The notes under the pieces are model-generated. The model saw only the letters and a program-made list of their open reading frames with translations. It was not told where the DNA came from and ran no database searches. A stretch of 64,000 nucleotides of DNA. It comes from Vandiemenella viatica. Its lineage: Eukaryota > Arthropoda > Insecta > Orthoptera > Morabidae. Shown piece after piece: positions 9,972 through 21,915 of this stretch (its first letter is position 1; each line of letters begins with the position of its first letter). The position numbers and the translations under genes were made by a program. The DNA lies in assembly GCA_031002005.1 (NCBI GenBank), contig CM061920.1, positions 114,442,095-114,506,094 of the forward strand. Direction: 5' to 3'.

Positions 9972-11752
9972 CCCTTTCCTACCGGCTATTGGAAAAAAAG
10001 GGAAATTTATAATTTCAATTACATATTTGTATAAAGGTACTTGAAATTAAACACATATATTTTTTTCAAATTTTTTTTTGGAACTCTAAGTGCTAATTAC
10101 CAAGCCGGTACTTATAAGTACCGTCAGGGACTTTGTGTATCACAGGATGTACAGCAATAGCAATTGAAATCAATTATGTTCATATTGGTATGAAATGTTT
10201 GCCTCATGATATTCAAAAAAACCAATTCTTTTTGCTCATTCAGACACAAACGACATTGTATTGCAACATTTGGAATGGTGTTTTACTGTATTTTCTTCAT
10301 TCTACATACTTCACATCTTCATCTGATTTTTACAATTTAGGGACAGTGTATACCTCTGTTTCCCAATCTTACATCTCTCATTTTGGAATTGTATGACTTG
10401 TGTTGTTTGAATGGATCAGGGCTTGGTGAAATATATATAGATGACCTTTTCTTCTTACCGATATCCTTCATAGTCATCATACCTTGTGTAAAGGCTCTTC
10501 TAAAAAATTTTACAGACTTTTTTTCAAATATCGGACCATTTATGTTATAGGTATTGACAAATACAACATCCAGAATTCCCAAAAACACTATTTACCATGA
10601 TTTCGGTAATCTTCTGTCAGCATTGCACAAAGTCATCAGCTGATCAGCAGTATCAACCCCACACATGAAGGTATTGTAGGCCTTGACGACTCCAACACGG
10701 TGGCACGATGAGCAAAATTCTACGGGACCTACTGCCGGAGGTGGCCCCCAATGACCAGCCAGAGAGGCCCTCTGGTCCAAGATCCACCAGGTCACCAATC
10801 CAACCCGAGAGAGGGCTCATCTGTTGAAGTTGCCATTGACATCAACCAGTGTAGTGGAGTTTCACCGCTGCCATGAAAATTTGATACTAAATGTATGACC
10901 TTTTTATCCTTCCATTTCCAGCAGCAAATACCTAGGTTTGTAAATTCATTGTAACAATCTCCTCATTTTAGTTTTCCATCAGCAGATTGTTAGAAAGTCC
11001 CTTGCAGTAGGGTCTGATTCTCCCACAAACAAAAGTTGTTTCAGTTTTTTAATAATGAAACTGATGAAAAACAATGATAATACTAGATAACATCATCATT
11101 GCTTTATTTTTGTCAGTCAATTCTAAGACCACTCTTTGACCTAATGAGTAATCTGAGAACATTCCAGTTATTTCTTCATTTTTCCCTTGATAAATTATAA
11201 ACTTCTAAGAAAGAGCTGATAAATTATAAACATCTAAGAGAAGAGCTTCAATCAGAGCGTATTTCATAAAAATATCCATTTGAAAATATCTAAAACAATG
11301 ATAAAACCAATTGTATACATGCTAAATCTATTCACCAATAATCTGTATAAAGCTACCCAGAACTCCCTGATGGTACTTATAAGTCCACGTTGGTTTTTCA
11401 TGATTATTTAGTAAAGAAACTAGAAAAATATATTTTATAGGTAAAAAATATATGGTTAAATGTTCAAACTAAAAAAGTAAAAACAGAAATTGACACTTAC
11501 CAAGTAAATTATCATCTAAAAATTCATTGTAATGTATCACTTGTTACTTTGGTCACAATGCTGTCAAGCCCCAAATTAGAAAAATAATTTCTCAGAAATT
11601 TCATGCAGAATTTAAAAATAAATGTTGTCATTGTCTGACTTAATCATACAACAATACATCAAAAGGCTTAACAATGCAGTGGACACTGGTATTGTCGAAT
11701 TATATGGTGGTAAATATAGTGGTACTTATAAGTACCGTCAGGGAGGAAAGGG
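9972..11752 (-). mobile_element. piggyBac-family DNA transposon, decayed
   Basis: Both ends abut TTAA (9968-9971 and 11753-11756), the obligatory piggyBac target. The termini are inverted: CCCTTTCCTACC on the left and, in reverse complement, CCCTTTCCTCCC on the right. The 16-bp palindrome GGTACTTATAAGTACC lies near both ends (10106-10121 and 11721-11736), with a partial copy near 11375. Transposase remains on the minus strand lie inside. No other gene is present. Confidence 0.85.
10337..10798 (-). pseudogene. piggyBac transposase C-terminal remnant
   Basis: The minus-strand frame 10798-10592 contains VKAYNTFMCGVDTADQL, the piggyBac motif YN.FMGGVD.ADQ with a conserved catalytic-domain aspartate. 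A second frame (10588-10337) continues with FLGILDVVFVNTYNI, the helical segment that normally follows (LLDVALVNAYI-like). A frameshift separates the two. The N-terminal two thirds of the roughly 550-600-residue family protein are not recognisable, so this is a relic. Confidence 0.75.
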
Positions 11753-11756
11753 TTAA

Positions 11757-13369
11757 ATACTGGAACCGAGCCGCAACATTAAAAGTCCAACATGGCTGTG
11801 CCACGGCCAACTTCCGCCATCCCGACCTAAGTTCCCCCTCGTACTGTACTGAGCAACACAACCTTACTCCCCAAGAATCTACCAGTGGCTGACTCAGAAT
11901 CCTGCACCAACCGTATATATGGTTCAGCATCCCTCCACTAGGGTAACCTTCCGCTATGCAACATAGTTATCTAATCTAGGGAAATACAAACTGTAGAGTT
12001 CTGAAAGTCTGTCAGTAGGTAGAATATAGTGCAACTAGCACTTTAAGTCCATATGAAATTTTCTGTAAAGTTGACATATGGTCAGTTTATTCCTTTGTGT
12101 AAAAAGAACTTCCAAACCGAGCTTCTATGATGTCACACTGCTACATCCAGTGCGGAAATATTATAATTTGAGCTTTAAAACTTATTTCACCCATTTCTAC
12201 AGCATCTCAACCGCCCATACAGCTTTCAATCTCATCTCTAGCTGCTGTAGTTGCCATATAATTTAATTTCAAAAAAATTCTATTTCCGGGTTGTTGCTGC
12301 CATAAGTCGAAAACTAATATTTCTTCTGATTATTATTAACGTACTGCCTATTGTCCAAAAAGGCTCATGGGATGAGCTTTAGGGGTTGATATTACATATC
12401 CTGAACATATTTTCTTTTATTGACTTTACTTGATGGGTTCGCAATAATTAAAACTGTGTATGAAAAGCTTGGGCTTCACTATATTTCATTTGAAAACAAT
12501 CTATGATTCGTCTGACTGTATAAAACATTCTAAAATTTTAGTATGTTGTACCGGAAAAAATTACGTTTATCTTACTCTATCTGCTGATTCCAAATACTGC
12601 TTTAAACATATGGTTTCACGAAATTTAAATTATGGATTTGTCTGACGAATTATAATACCGGCTTTTTATGTTTTAAGTGGCTTTAAACTCTTTATTACTG
12701 TCTGGCGACCCTGGCCAAAAAACTTCATCCTGGAAGTTGGGTGATCAACAATCTGGAAGAAAGTTTATACTGAGGTGATCCTTAGCACGTGGCTGAGCGA
12801 ATTAACTTTGGTGATGGTTATCTGTTTAACATTTTTCTCTCTCGGCGGAAAGAATGACTTGGTTTGCTGACAGCGCACTTGATTGCATAGCTTTTAGATT
12901 TTTAGATTAGGCTGCTTGTAATTATGTAGATTTTTTTTAGGTCATAAGTGCTGTAACTGTGTTCTTTCACAGTTTCAAGCATGGAAACTTTTTTATGTAT
13001 ACGGGAGTTAGTGTTTATTAGTTGTTTACTGCTTCCAAGTGAGAGGGGGCACAAATTGTGATAATGGTGTGTGTTTGTATTCTGTGTAATTGTTTTTTTA
13101 TTATGTTCTGGTTGCAATTCCATGAGTTTTTCTTGTTTTTCCTTCCGTTTATTGTGTTTATGGTTGAAGTGGTCTTCTTTCATTGTTAATGTCTTGTTTT
13201 GTCACTGTACGTGAATTAATTAAAGGTTGTATTTCATTTGAAAATATTCAGATGTGCACTATGGTAGCATTAGGTGCTCTCTTATTTTCTCTGATCTCTG
13301 TCTTCGAGTTCTGTCTGAAGGTTTAGTATTCTTTGTATCAGAATTTGAGGGTTTTCGGGTTGAGTAGAA
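11757..13369. other. Unassigned region, possible LTR end near 12700
   Basis: No coding homology was recognised in 1.6 kb. At 12697-12712 the sequence CTGTCTGGCGACCCTGG resembles the junction between a 5' LTR and the primer-binding site in many insect Ty3/gypsy elements. It lies about 670 bp upstream of the unknown ORF at 13370. I could not find a matching second LTR, so this is only suggestive. Confidence 0.3.
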
Positions 13370-14533
13370 ATGGACGACAGAGGTTTTAGTGTGATTCAAG
13401 GGGAGTGTGCGGATAGGGTAGAGAGAGGAAGTAATCTTAGTGATTCCAAAGAAGCAACTATAATTTCTACAATTAATGACATTTTGGCAGTTATTCAGAG
13501 GATAAATAGGAGTTTTAATGAGTCTGAACGGAAGTCTGATGAGTCTGAACGGAAGTCTGATGAGTCTGAATGGAATTATGAAGAGAGCACGCGGGAGAAA
13601 CTAGAGTGCATAAATGAGATAAAAGAATTTTCAAAGAGAATTGAGGATGTGTCAGAAAGATTGGTGAATATGGTTGATAGGAGTGTGAAAGAAATGATGG
13701 AAGAGCACAAGAGCAAGGAGGGACACCAGTATGAAGATATGGAAAAATGTTGTGAATTAATGGATAAAAATCACAAAGACAGTAAAGGGAGGTTAAGATT
13801 TTGCATGCGGGATTCCAAAATAGGGTTAGATAATATGTTACAAGAGACCAAAAAATCTTTAATGAATTTTAAAAATGATATTTTGACAGTTAACACAGAT
13901 GTGCAACAAAAATAAGAGGGATGGTTAGACGCTGAAAAAATTATGGAAGTTAAAACTGTTGGGAAAAAATTAAATGTTGATTATAGAGGGGAAAAGAGAA
14001 GGGTAGTGATAGATGTGATAAAAAATATACAAAGTGATGTAATTGACAGATCTCGTAGTGTTAATCAGCTGTTGTGTAAGGGAATGACTTCCAGTATACT
14101 GACAGACAGGGAGGCAGTGACTGAGAGATGGATGAGTGACAGCGACAAACAGAACAGTCTTGATGTTCCATTTGGAGGATTCATTCTAAAGCCAATTTTA
14201 AGGGAAAAACAAGAAATAATTCTGGTATGCCAGAGTATAGAGGCAGGTGGTAAGATATTTTTGGGGAGACATAAATTTGGTTTTGATATATTGCGCAAGT
14301 GTATGCAAAGTGTTGCTTCCTGGAAAGCATTGGGTGTTAGGTGTAAAAAGCAGTCAAGTGAGCTATTAAGTGGTAACAGGATCATTCTGTCCAACGGACT
14401 GGGAAATGTAGAAGCCTTTACCATAGTTGTAGCAGTAAGCTCAGTTTATTTTCACTACTCTACTTGGCTGCGCTTTCTTGTGAAAGAATATCACCAATTG
14501 CTCTTGGTAATCATTGTTTACAGCAGCCATTGA
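13370..14533 (+). pseudogene. Unknown coiled-coil ORF with one in-frame stop (gag-like?)
   Basis: Two open stretches, 13370-13915 (181 codons) and 13943-14533 (196 codons), lie in the same frame and are separated by a single TAA at 13913-13915. Together they would encode about 387 residues. The first half is highly charged and helix-rich, with a 7-residue repeat (SERKSDE, residues about 52-66, from 21-bp DNA repeats) and long predicted coiled coil. The second half has a compact region (FGGFILKPILREKQEIILV, then GRHKFGFDILRKCM) and a hydrophobic end. The start ATG follows an AT-rich leader. I do not recognise the family. Its size, charge and possible upstream LTR end would fit a retrotransposon gag protein, but no zinc knuckle is visible. 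A host gene or unrelated element protein is possible. Confidence 0.4.
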
Positions 14534-15079
14534 AGCACAGTTGATTTCTAGGTTATTGTGTTTATGTTCATGTTATTTGTATGTCAGTGTATTTTTAATA
14601 TTATTATATTTATTTTGCTTTGTATTAATCTTAAGTTTATGCACATATGTAACTTTCATGGTTTGGAATGTGTGAAGAAGAAAAAGACGATGCTCATTCT
14701 ATTTCTTCTGAAAAAGGACGGGGTGTTAGTGTAAGTGACCGACCTGGCTATGCTTGCCTGCTAATGGGTGAGGGGTGGACGCTGGAATGTGGGGTGGAGG
14801 GGAGGATGCACAGCTGCGGTCTGGGGGAGATGCTCTTGTCCAGGCAGAAGGTGCTGAGCGGTGGAAGAAAACGGTCTCTGTATCTGTATGCAGTTCATGA
14901 TTCTAAATAAAAGTGTTGTCGTACTGAGAAGTTGTTGTTTTCTTGCTGCCGTTTCATAGATGCTCCCAAACACACGCAAATATTTAACTGCATAGTTGGC
15001 AGTTGGCAGAACTGCAGGAGCAAAGTGTTGGACGTCTTGTCGACCATTGCAAGGAATCAGATACCTTGCGATCATCAGT
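14534..15079. other. Unassigned; GC-rich patch and polyadenylation-like site
   Basis: An AT-rich stretch is followed by an unusually GC-rich patch at about 14740-14880 and then AATAAAAGTG (14907-14916), a polyadenylation-signal-like sequence. This could be the 3' end of the transcription unit containing the ORF at 13370, or part of an LTR. No protein homology was recognised. Confidence 0.3.
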
Positions 15080-15795
15080 GAGTTTAAGAAGAAGCTCCAT
15101 TGGGCGATACCGTTGCAACCTCAAGGCTTGTTCATCAAGCACTGCCTTTTGCTCCAGTACCAGATGTTGAAACCAGAGGACAAACAGTCGGTCCCATGGT
15201 AATATTGCCATACATTCAGGGGGTGACAGATAAAATTGGCCATCTTCTAAAGAAGAAAAATTTCTGTCTGATATACAGAGCACCGAGGAAGATTGTGCTC
15301 TTAAAGGTTAAAAACTGAAGGGAGAAATTGCAGACAGATGGCATGTACCAGGTACCCTGTAGCTGCGGCCAAGTGTATGTCGGTGAGACAGGACAGACAG
15401 TCAAGGAAAGTCTGTGTGAACACATAAGACATGATAAAAATAACGACGTCAGCAAATCAGCTGTAGCTCAACATTTGGCTGACAATGGGCACGCAATTTT
15501 ATTTATTAACACTAGTGTGGTTCATGAAAGCAGATGGTGGTCCTGGCATATCAGAGAAACAATGGAAATTAAAAAGAGGCCAGATAATATGAACGTGGAC
15601 AGTGGGCTACAACTTGACCATAACATGATCATGCTTGATTAGGAACGAACGGGACGCAAGCCCCAATTGGACTGGCCGTGCTGGCGGTGGCAACTTGAGT
15701 AATTGTCACTCCGAACAGTTACTATATATAGCCGGCAGCGATTCCAGTCTCAACATTCCTCTGAAGAAGGCCACAAAATGATGGCTGAAAAGTTA
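15080..15795 (+). pseudogene. Penelope-like element 3' fragment: RT end and GIY-YIG endonuclease
   Basis: The frame 15100-15642 (one internal TGA at 15316-15318) encodes the end of a PLE reverse transcriptase. VILPYIQGVTDKIGHLLKK matches the linker seen in PLEs (LPYVQGVTD.I...L). It is followed by the GIY-YIG endonuclease: MYQVPCSCGQVYVGETGQTV at the N-terminus, then SAVAQHLADNGHAI and ETMEIKKRPDNMN. PLEs copy RNA into DNA at a nick made by this nuclease. The 5' part of the element is absent. The 3' untranslated part contains a hammerhead-like core (15761-15790, separate entry). Confidence 0.85.
15761..15790 (+). ncRNA. Hammerhead-ribozyme-like motif in PLE 3' region
   Basis: CTGAAGA (15761-15767) matches the hammerhead core CUGANGA. 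It is followed by GGCCA, an 8-nt loop and TGGCT, which can form helix II of five pairs including one G-U, then GAAA at 15787-15790. Hammerhead motifs are known in PLE terminal repeats. Helices I and III are not convincing from this copy alone, so activity is unproven. Confidence 0.4.
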
Positions 15796-16212
15796 GGTTT
15801 TCATAAATTGACGCAGTTCAGCCTGGATAACCAAGATGACAAATCTAGCAGCCATTTCTTGCACCCTGTAACAGTCCTCAAACCAAAAATTAAATGGAAT
15901 TGGATTTTATGAAGCACTTATAGTAAGCTAGACTTTGGTTGAATATGATCTGGTATGTTTGTTTTACAATTTACTGTAAATCAGTGTATATTGACTTTGT
16001 TTTATGAAAAGAAATTATTTAGAGGCCATTTAATATGTTTAAGAACAGAATTGTGCAAGAGCATTGCTTAAATGTTTGTAAGTCCAAGTATTAATACAAG
16101 TTACAAGGTCTAATGGACAATTTCCTACAGTTCAAAATGATTTCTAGAAAATAATTTTGTGTTCAAGTATCTTTAATTTCCATTTCTGACCATTCTGTAT
16201 GATTGCAAATCA
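15796..16212. other. Unassigned AT-rich spacer
   Basis: No gene or element recognised between the PLE tail and the satellite-bearing element. Confidence 0.4.
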
Positions 16213-19200
16213 TCATCATATATATTATTTCTATAAGATATTTTTTTGTCACAAGCCTGTATCTTCCTTCATACTTAACCGAAATCAATGAATGAGGTGT
16301 CATTTTAAAGCTTATGGTCCCCACTTTGGGCACATCACATTATAAGAAAGGAATTTTCGGAATTAGACCCTATAAGGGCAAAAATGTCAATATTTTTGAA
16401 ATGCGTTTTTGTGTCATTAACGATTTATCTCCCTTAACATCTAACAGATATAGATAAATTAGGTATCATACTAAAGACTGAAGTCTCCGCCTTGGTAACA
16501 TTATATTTCAAGAAAGGAATTTTTCGTAATTCGACAATTAAAGGGCAAAAATGGCAATTTTTCTAAAATAGGTTTTTTGTGTCTCGCGCCCCTTATCTCC
16601 CTGGATGTGTATCCAAAATCGATAAATCAAGTAAGATTATGAAAAATATTGTCTCAGCCTTATGACATCATATTTTAAATAAGAACATTTTTGGAATTCA
16701 ACCCTTAAAGGGAAAAAGTATAAATTCTTCCATAACGCATTTTTGTGTCACGAGCGATTTATCTCCCTTAATAACTAACAAATATGGATAAATGAGGTAT
16801 CATATTAAAGAATAAGGTCACCGCCGTGGTAACATTATATTTTAAGGAAGGAATTTTTTGTAATTCAACACTTAAAGGGCAAAAATGTCAATTTTTCTAA
16901 AATAGGTTCTTTGTGTCTCGCTCCCCTTATCTCCCTGGATATCTATCCAAAATCGATAAATCAAGTAAGATTATGAAAAATATTGTCTCAGCCTTATGAC
17001 ATCATATTTTAAGAAAGAAAGTTTTTGGAATTCAACCCTTAAAGGGAAAAAGTATAATTTCTTCTATAACGCATTTTTATGTCACGAGCGATTTATCTCC
17101 CTTAATATCTAACAGATATAGATAAATGAGGTATAATTTTATAGAATAAGGTATCCGCCGTGGTAAGATTATATTTTAAGAAAGGAATGTTTCGTAATTC
17201 GACCCTTAAAGGGCAATTATGTCAATTTTTCTAAAATGCGTTTTTTTTTACTCGAGCCATTTATCTCCCTGGATATCTAACCAAAATCGATAAATGACGT
17301 AGGATTATGAGGAATATTGTCTCAGCTTTGGTGACATCATATTTTAAGAAAGAATGTTTTTTGAATTCATCCCATAAAGGGAAAAAGTATAAATTTTTCT
17401 ATAACGCATTTTTGTGTCACGAGCGATTTATCTCCCTTAATATCTAACAGATATAGATAAATGAGGTATAATTTTATAGAATAAGGTTTCCGCCGTGGTA
17501 AGATTATATTTTAAGAAAGGAATGTTTCGTAATTCGACCTTTAAAGGGCAAAAAGGTCAATTTTTCTAAAATGCGTTTTTTCTATCTCGAGCCATTTATC
17601 TCCCTGGATATCTAACCAAAATCGATAAATGAAGTAGGATTATAAGGAGTAATGTTTCAGCTTTGTGACATCATATTTAAGAAAGAATGTTTTTTGAATT
17701 CATCCCATAAACGGAAAAAGTATAAATTTTTCTATAACGCATTTTTGTGTCACGAGCGACTTATCTCCCTTAATATCTAACAGATATAGATAAATGTGGT
17801 ATCATATTAAAGAATAAGGTCATCGCCGTGGTAACATTATATTTTAAGGAAGGAATTTTTCGTAATTCAACAATTAAAGGGCAAAAATGTCAATTTTTCT
17901 AAAATAGGTTTTTTTTGTCTCGCGCCCCTTATCTCCCTGGATATCTTTCCAAAATCGATAAATCAAGTAAGATTATGAAAAATATTGTCTCAGCCTTATG
18001 ACATCATATTTTAAGTAAGAACATGTTTGGAATTCAACCCTTAAAGGGAAAAAGTATAAATTCTTCCATAACGCATTTTTGTGTCACGAGCGATTTATCT
18101 CCCTTAATAACTAACAGATATGAATAAATGAGGTATCATATTAAAGAATAAGGTCACCGCCGTGGTAACATTATATTTTAAGGAAGGAATTTTTCGTAAT
18201 TCAACACTTAAAGGGCAAAAATGTCAATTTTTCTAAAATAGGTTTTTTGTGTCTCGCTCCCCTTATCTCCCTGGATATCTATCCAAAATCGATAAATCAA
18301 GTAAGATTATGAAAAATATTTTCTCAGCCTTATGACATCATATTTTAAGAAAGAAAGTTTTTGGAATTCAACCCTTAAAGGGAAAAAGTATAATTTCTTC
18401 TATAACGCATTTTTATGTCACGAGCGATTTATCTCCCTTAATATCTAACAGATATAGATAAATGAGGTATAATTTTATAGAATAAGGTATCCGCCGTGGT
18501 AAGATTATATTTTAAGAAAGGAATGTTTCGTAATTCGACCCTTAAAGGGCAATTATGTCAATTTTTCCAAAATGCGTTTTTTGTATCTCGAGCCATTTAT
18601 CTCCCTGGATATCTAACCAAAATCGATAAATGACGTAGGATTATGAGGAATATTGTCTCAACTTTGGTGACATCATATTTTAAGAAAGAATGTTTTTTGA
18701 ATTCATCCCATAAAGGGAAAAAGTATAAATTTTTCTATAACGCATTTTTGTGTCACGAGCGATTTATCTCCCTTAATATCTAACAGATATAGATAAATGA
18801 GGTATAATTTTATAGAATAAGGTTTCCGCCGTGGTAAGATTATATTTTAAGAAAGGAATGTTTCGTAATTCGACCTTTAAAGGGCAAAAAGGTCAATTTT
18901 TCTAAAATGCGTTTTTTCTATCTCGAGCCATTTATCTCCCTGGATATCTAACCAAAATCGATAAATGAAGTAGGATTATAAGGAGTAATGTTTCAGCTTT
19001 GTGACATCATATTTAAGAAAGAATGTTTTTTGAATTCATCCCATAAACGGAAAAAGTATAAATTTTTCTATAACGCATTTTTGTGTCACGAGCGACTTAT
19101 CTCCCTTAATATCTAACAGATATAGATAAATGTGGTATCATATTAAAGAATAAGGTCATCGCCGTGGTAACATTATATTTTAAGGAAGGAATTTTTCGTA

Positions 19201-21083
19201 ATTCAACAATTAAAGGGCAAAAATGTCAATTTTTCTAAAATAGGTTTTTTTTGTCTCGCGCCCCTTATCTCCCTGGATATCTTTCCAAAATCGATAAATC
19301 AAGTAAGATTATGAAAAATATTGTCTCAGCCTTATGACATCATATTTTAAGTAAGAACATGTTTGGAATTCAACCCTTAAAGGGAAAAAGTATAAATTCT
19401 TCCATAACGCATTTTTGTGTCACGAGCGATTTATCTCCCTTAATAACTAACAGATATGAATAAATGAGGTATCATATTAAAGAATAAGGTCACCGCCGTG
19501 GTAACATTATATTTTAAGGAAGGAATTTTTCGTAATTCAACACTTAAAGGGCAAAAATGTCAATTTTTCTAAAATAGGTTTTTTGTGTCTCGCTCCCCTT
19601 ATCTCCCTGGATATCTATCCAAAATCGATAAATCAAGTAAGATTATGAAAAATATTTTCTCAGCCTTATGACATCATATTTTAAGAAAGAAAGTTTTTGG
19701 AATTCAACCCTTAAAGGGAAAAAGTATAATTTCTTCTATAACGCATTTTTATGTCACGAGCGATTTATCTCCCTTAATATCTAACAGATATAGATAAATG
19801 AGGTATAATTTTATAGAATAAGGTATCCGCCGTGGTAAGATTATATTTTAAGAAAGGAATGTTTCGTAATTCGACCCTTAAAGGGCAATTATGTCAATTT
19901 TTCCAAAATGCGTTTTTTGTATCTCGAGCCATTTATCTCCCTGGATATCTAACCAAAATCGATAAATGACGTAGGATTATGAGGAATATTGTCTCAACTT
20001 TGGTGACATCATATTTTAAGAAAGAATGTTTTTTGAATTCATCCCATAAAGGGAAAAAGTATAAATTTTTCTATAACGCATTTTTGTGTTACGAGCGATT
20101 TATCTCCCTTAATATCTAACAGATATAGATAAATGAGGTATAATTTTATAGAATAAAGTATCCGCCGTGGTAAGTTTATATTTTTAGAAATGAATGTTTC
20201 GTAATTCGACCCTTAAAGGGCAAAAATGTCAATTTTTCTAAAATGCGTTTTTTGTATCTCGAGCCATTTATCTCCCTGGATATCTAACCAAAATCGATAA
20301 ATGAAGTAGGATTATAAGGAGTAATGTTTCAGCTTTGTGACGCCATATTTAAGAAAGAATGTTTTTTGAATTCATCCCATAAAGGGAAAAAGTATAAATT
20401 TTTCTATAACGCATTTTTGTGTCACGAGCGATTTATCTTCCTTAATATCTAACAGATATAGATAAATAAGGTATCATATAAAAGAATAAGGTCACCGCCG
20501 TGGTAACATTATATTTTAAGAAAGGAATTTTTTGTAATTTGAACCTTAATGGGTAAAAATGTGAATATTTCTAAAATGCGTTTTTTGTATCTGAAGCCAT
20601 TTATCTCCCTTAAAAATTAAACTAAATTCATAAACGAGGTATCATTTTAAAGATTGAGATTTTCATAATGTCTTCGGTTCCGTTACCACATTTTAAGAAA
20701 GAAATTTTTCAAAATTCTGACCTTAGAGGGCAAAAGTATTAGTATTTTTACAACGCATTTTTCTGTCACCAGGTATTTATTTTCCTCATACAGCAACAAA
20801 TATTTCAGAGATAGTGATACGTTCAGTGAATTTTGTTCAGGTTTAATTTATTCTGCTAAGGTCAGTGACAGTTTGTCATAAATACAGAGTGTTTTAAATT
20901 TTCCTAACTGTTTCATAATATGTTGCGAGTATTTTGATGTGTATCTATTAAACACACAAATACACACACACACACAAAAACAAAAATTGCTACAAAAGTA
21001 CGGCTCTACTTTTCATTATATTACAAGCATTCAACCTCACTATTCATCGATTTATTCGCGAAATTTTTGCACGGGTCGTTTAG
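16213..21083 (+). mobile_element. Satellite-bearing element with Helitron-like ends (copy S1)
   Basis: The borders were found by comparing this copy with the inverted copy at 52.6-56.4 kb and the partial copy at 8756-9790. The shared left end begins TCATCATATATATTATTTC (16213) after an A. The shared right end is GGGTCGTTTAG (ending 21083) before a T, and the copy at 8756 has CTAG at this place. A|TC...CTAG|T is the Helitron signature. Between the ends lies a long satellite array (16250-20790) and a unique tail of about 290 bp (20791-21083). There is no coding region. I infer a non-autonomous, Helitron/Helentron-like element that carries or has expanded a tandem array. A satellite array captured between unrelated borders remains possible. 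Confidence 0.5.
16250..20790 (+). repeat. 167-bp satellite organised as 334-bp dimers in a 1,336-bp higher-order repeat
   Basis: Two monomer types alternate: type A contains CACGAGCGATTTATCTCCC and type B contains CTCGAGCCATTTATCTCCC. Anchor positions of CGAGCG in type A are 16751, 17085, 17420, 17753, 18087, 18421, 18756, 19089, 19423, 19757, 20092 and 20425, so the dimer period is 333-335 bp. Diagnostic variants recur every four dimers (17085/18421/19757; 17753/19089; 18087/19423), a period of exactly 1,336 bp. This gives about 27 monomers and nearly three higher-order units, with diverged edge monomers. Such homogenised blocks are expected from unequal exchange or gene conversion. Confidence 0.93.
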
Positions 21084-21441
21084 TGATTATGTATTAATTA
21101 TGATTGTTTTTAATATGTTTCAATTGTTTAAGTATTGATAATGTTCAAACATTATCTGGCGCAAGCTTTTGAAGTGTTCTAGAAATTTTGGTAGAGTTTA
21201 TGTAAAGCGATCATCCAAGACAGGGAAACAGTTTTATAGTTAGTTAGTTTTTCGGCAAAGTTTTCACCGACTAAATTATCTGTGGAAGGAGTGTTGTATG
21301 CAATCTCTGGATTGTACCTATGCATGTAAACACTATCGTTCACGTCGAGGTTCTTTGAGAACAAAAACAAGTCTAAACTGAAATACATTGTGGACTACTT
21401 AATTATCGTATTAATTAAACCACAAACAATCTTATAACTAT
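21084..21441. other. Unassigned spacer
   Basis: AT-rich DNA between the satellite-bearing element and the LINE fragment. No recognisable feature. Confidence 0.4.
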
Positions 21442-21915
21442 CTCCAACTTCTGTATTTTATATGCAAAATGTTGGTCCCATACTACCCTACCATATTCAA
21501 GCAATGTTCAGACCAAAGTTTTGTAACCCAGTTCCTTTACTTGACTCGTACATCCCCTCATCATTCTCTCCAAAAAGTGCAGAGTTTTGAAACCTTTTCC
21601 TACTACCTGACCAATGTGTCCTGCCCAGTCAAGCTTGTTATCAAATGTAATGCCAAGATATTTATATTTCAAGTTTTTAAAAAGCAATTCTTTCCCAACA
21701 TTATAATTGTAACAAATCTTTAGTTTTTTATTTGCGTATCTACTAAGCTGACTCTTCTTTGCATTTATCTTCATCCCATGTTTACCAACCCAACTACACA
21801 TGCTGTCCAGATCAAGATAGATCTGTTTACTGTCCTCTACCGTTTTGATCCTATTATATAGCATTATGTCATCTGCAAACAATCTAATTTCTGATAGTAA
21901 ACAATTAACACAACT
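21442..21915 (-). pseudogene. LINE reverse transcriptase fragment, 3' piece of a split copy
   Basis: The minus strand encodes CLLSEIRLFADDIMLY, including RT motif FADD. It continues with SWVGKHGMKINAKKSQLS and KYLGITFDNKLDWAGHI up to VKELGYKTLV, the palm/thumb part of an APE-type LINE of the CR1/Jockey group. It aligns with the longer copy at 57.2-60.4 kb. The upstream part of the same copy lies at 26345-27160; a PLE cluster of about 4.4 kb separates the two. The 3' end is missing, since homology starts at the equivalent of 57690. Confidence 0.85.

Noticed and set aside
16250..20790. Possible CRISPR-like array
   Set aside because: The repeats are 167-bp satellite monomers without unique spacers, in an insect genome.
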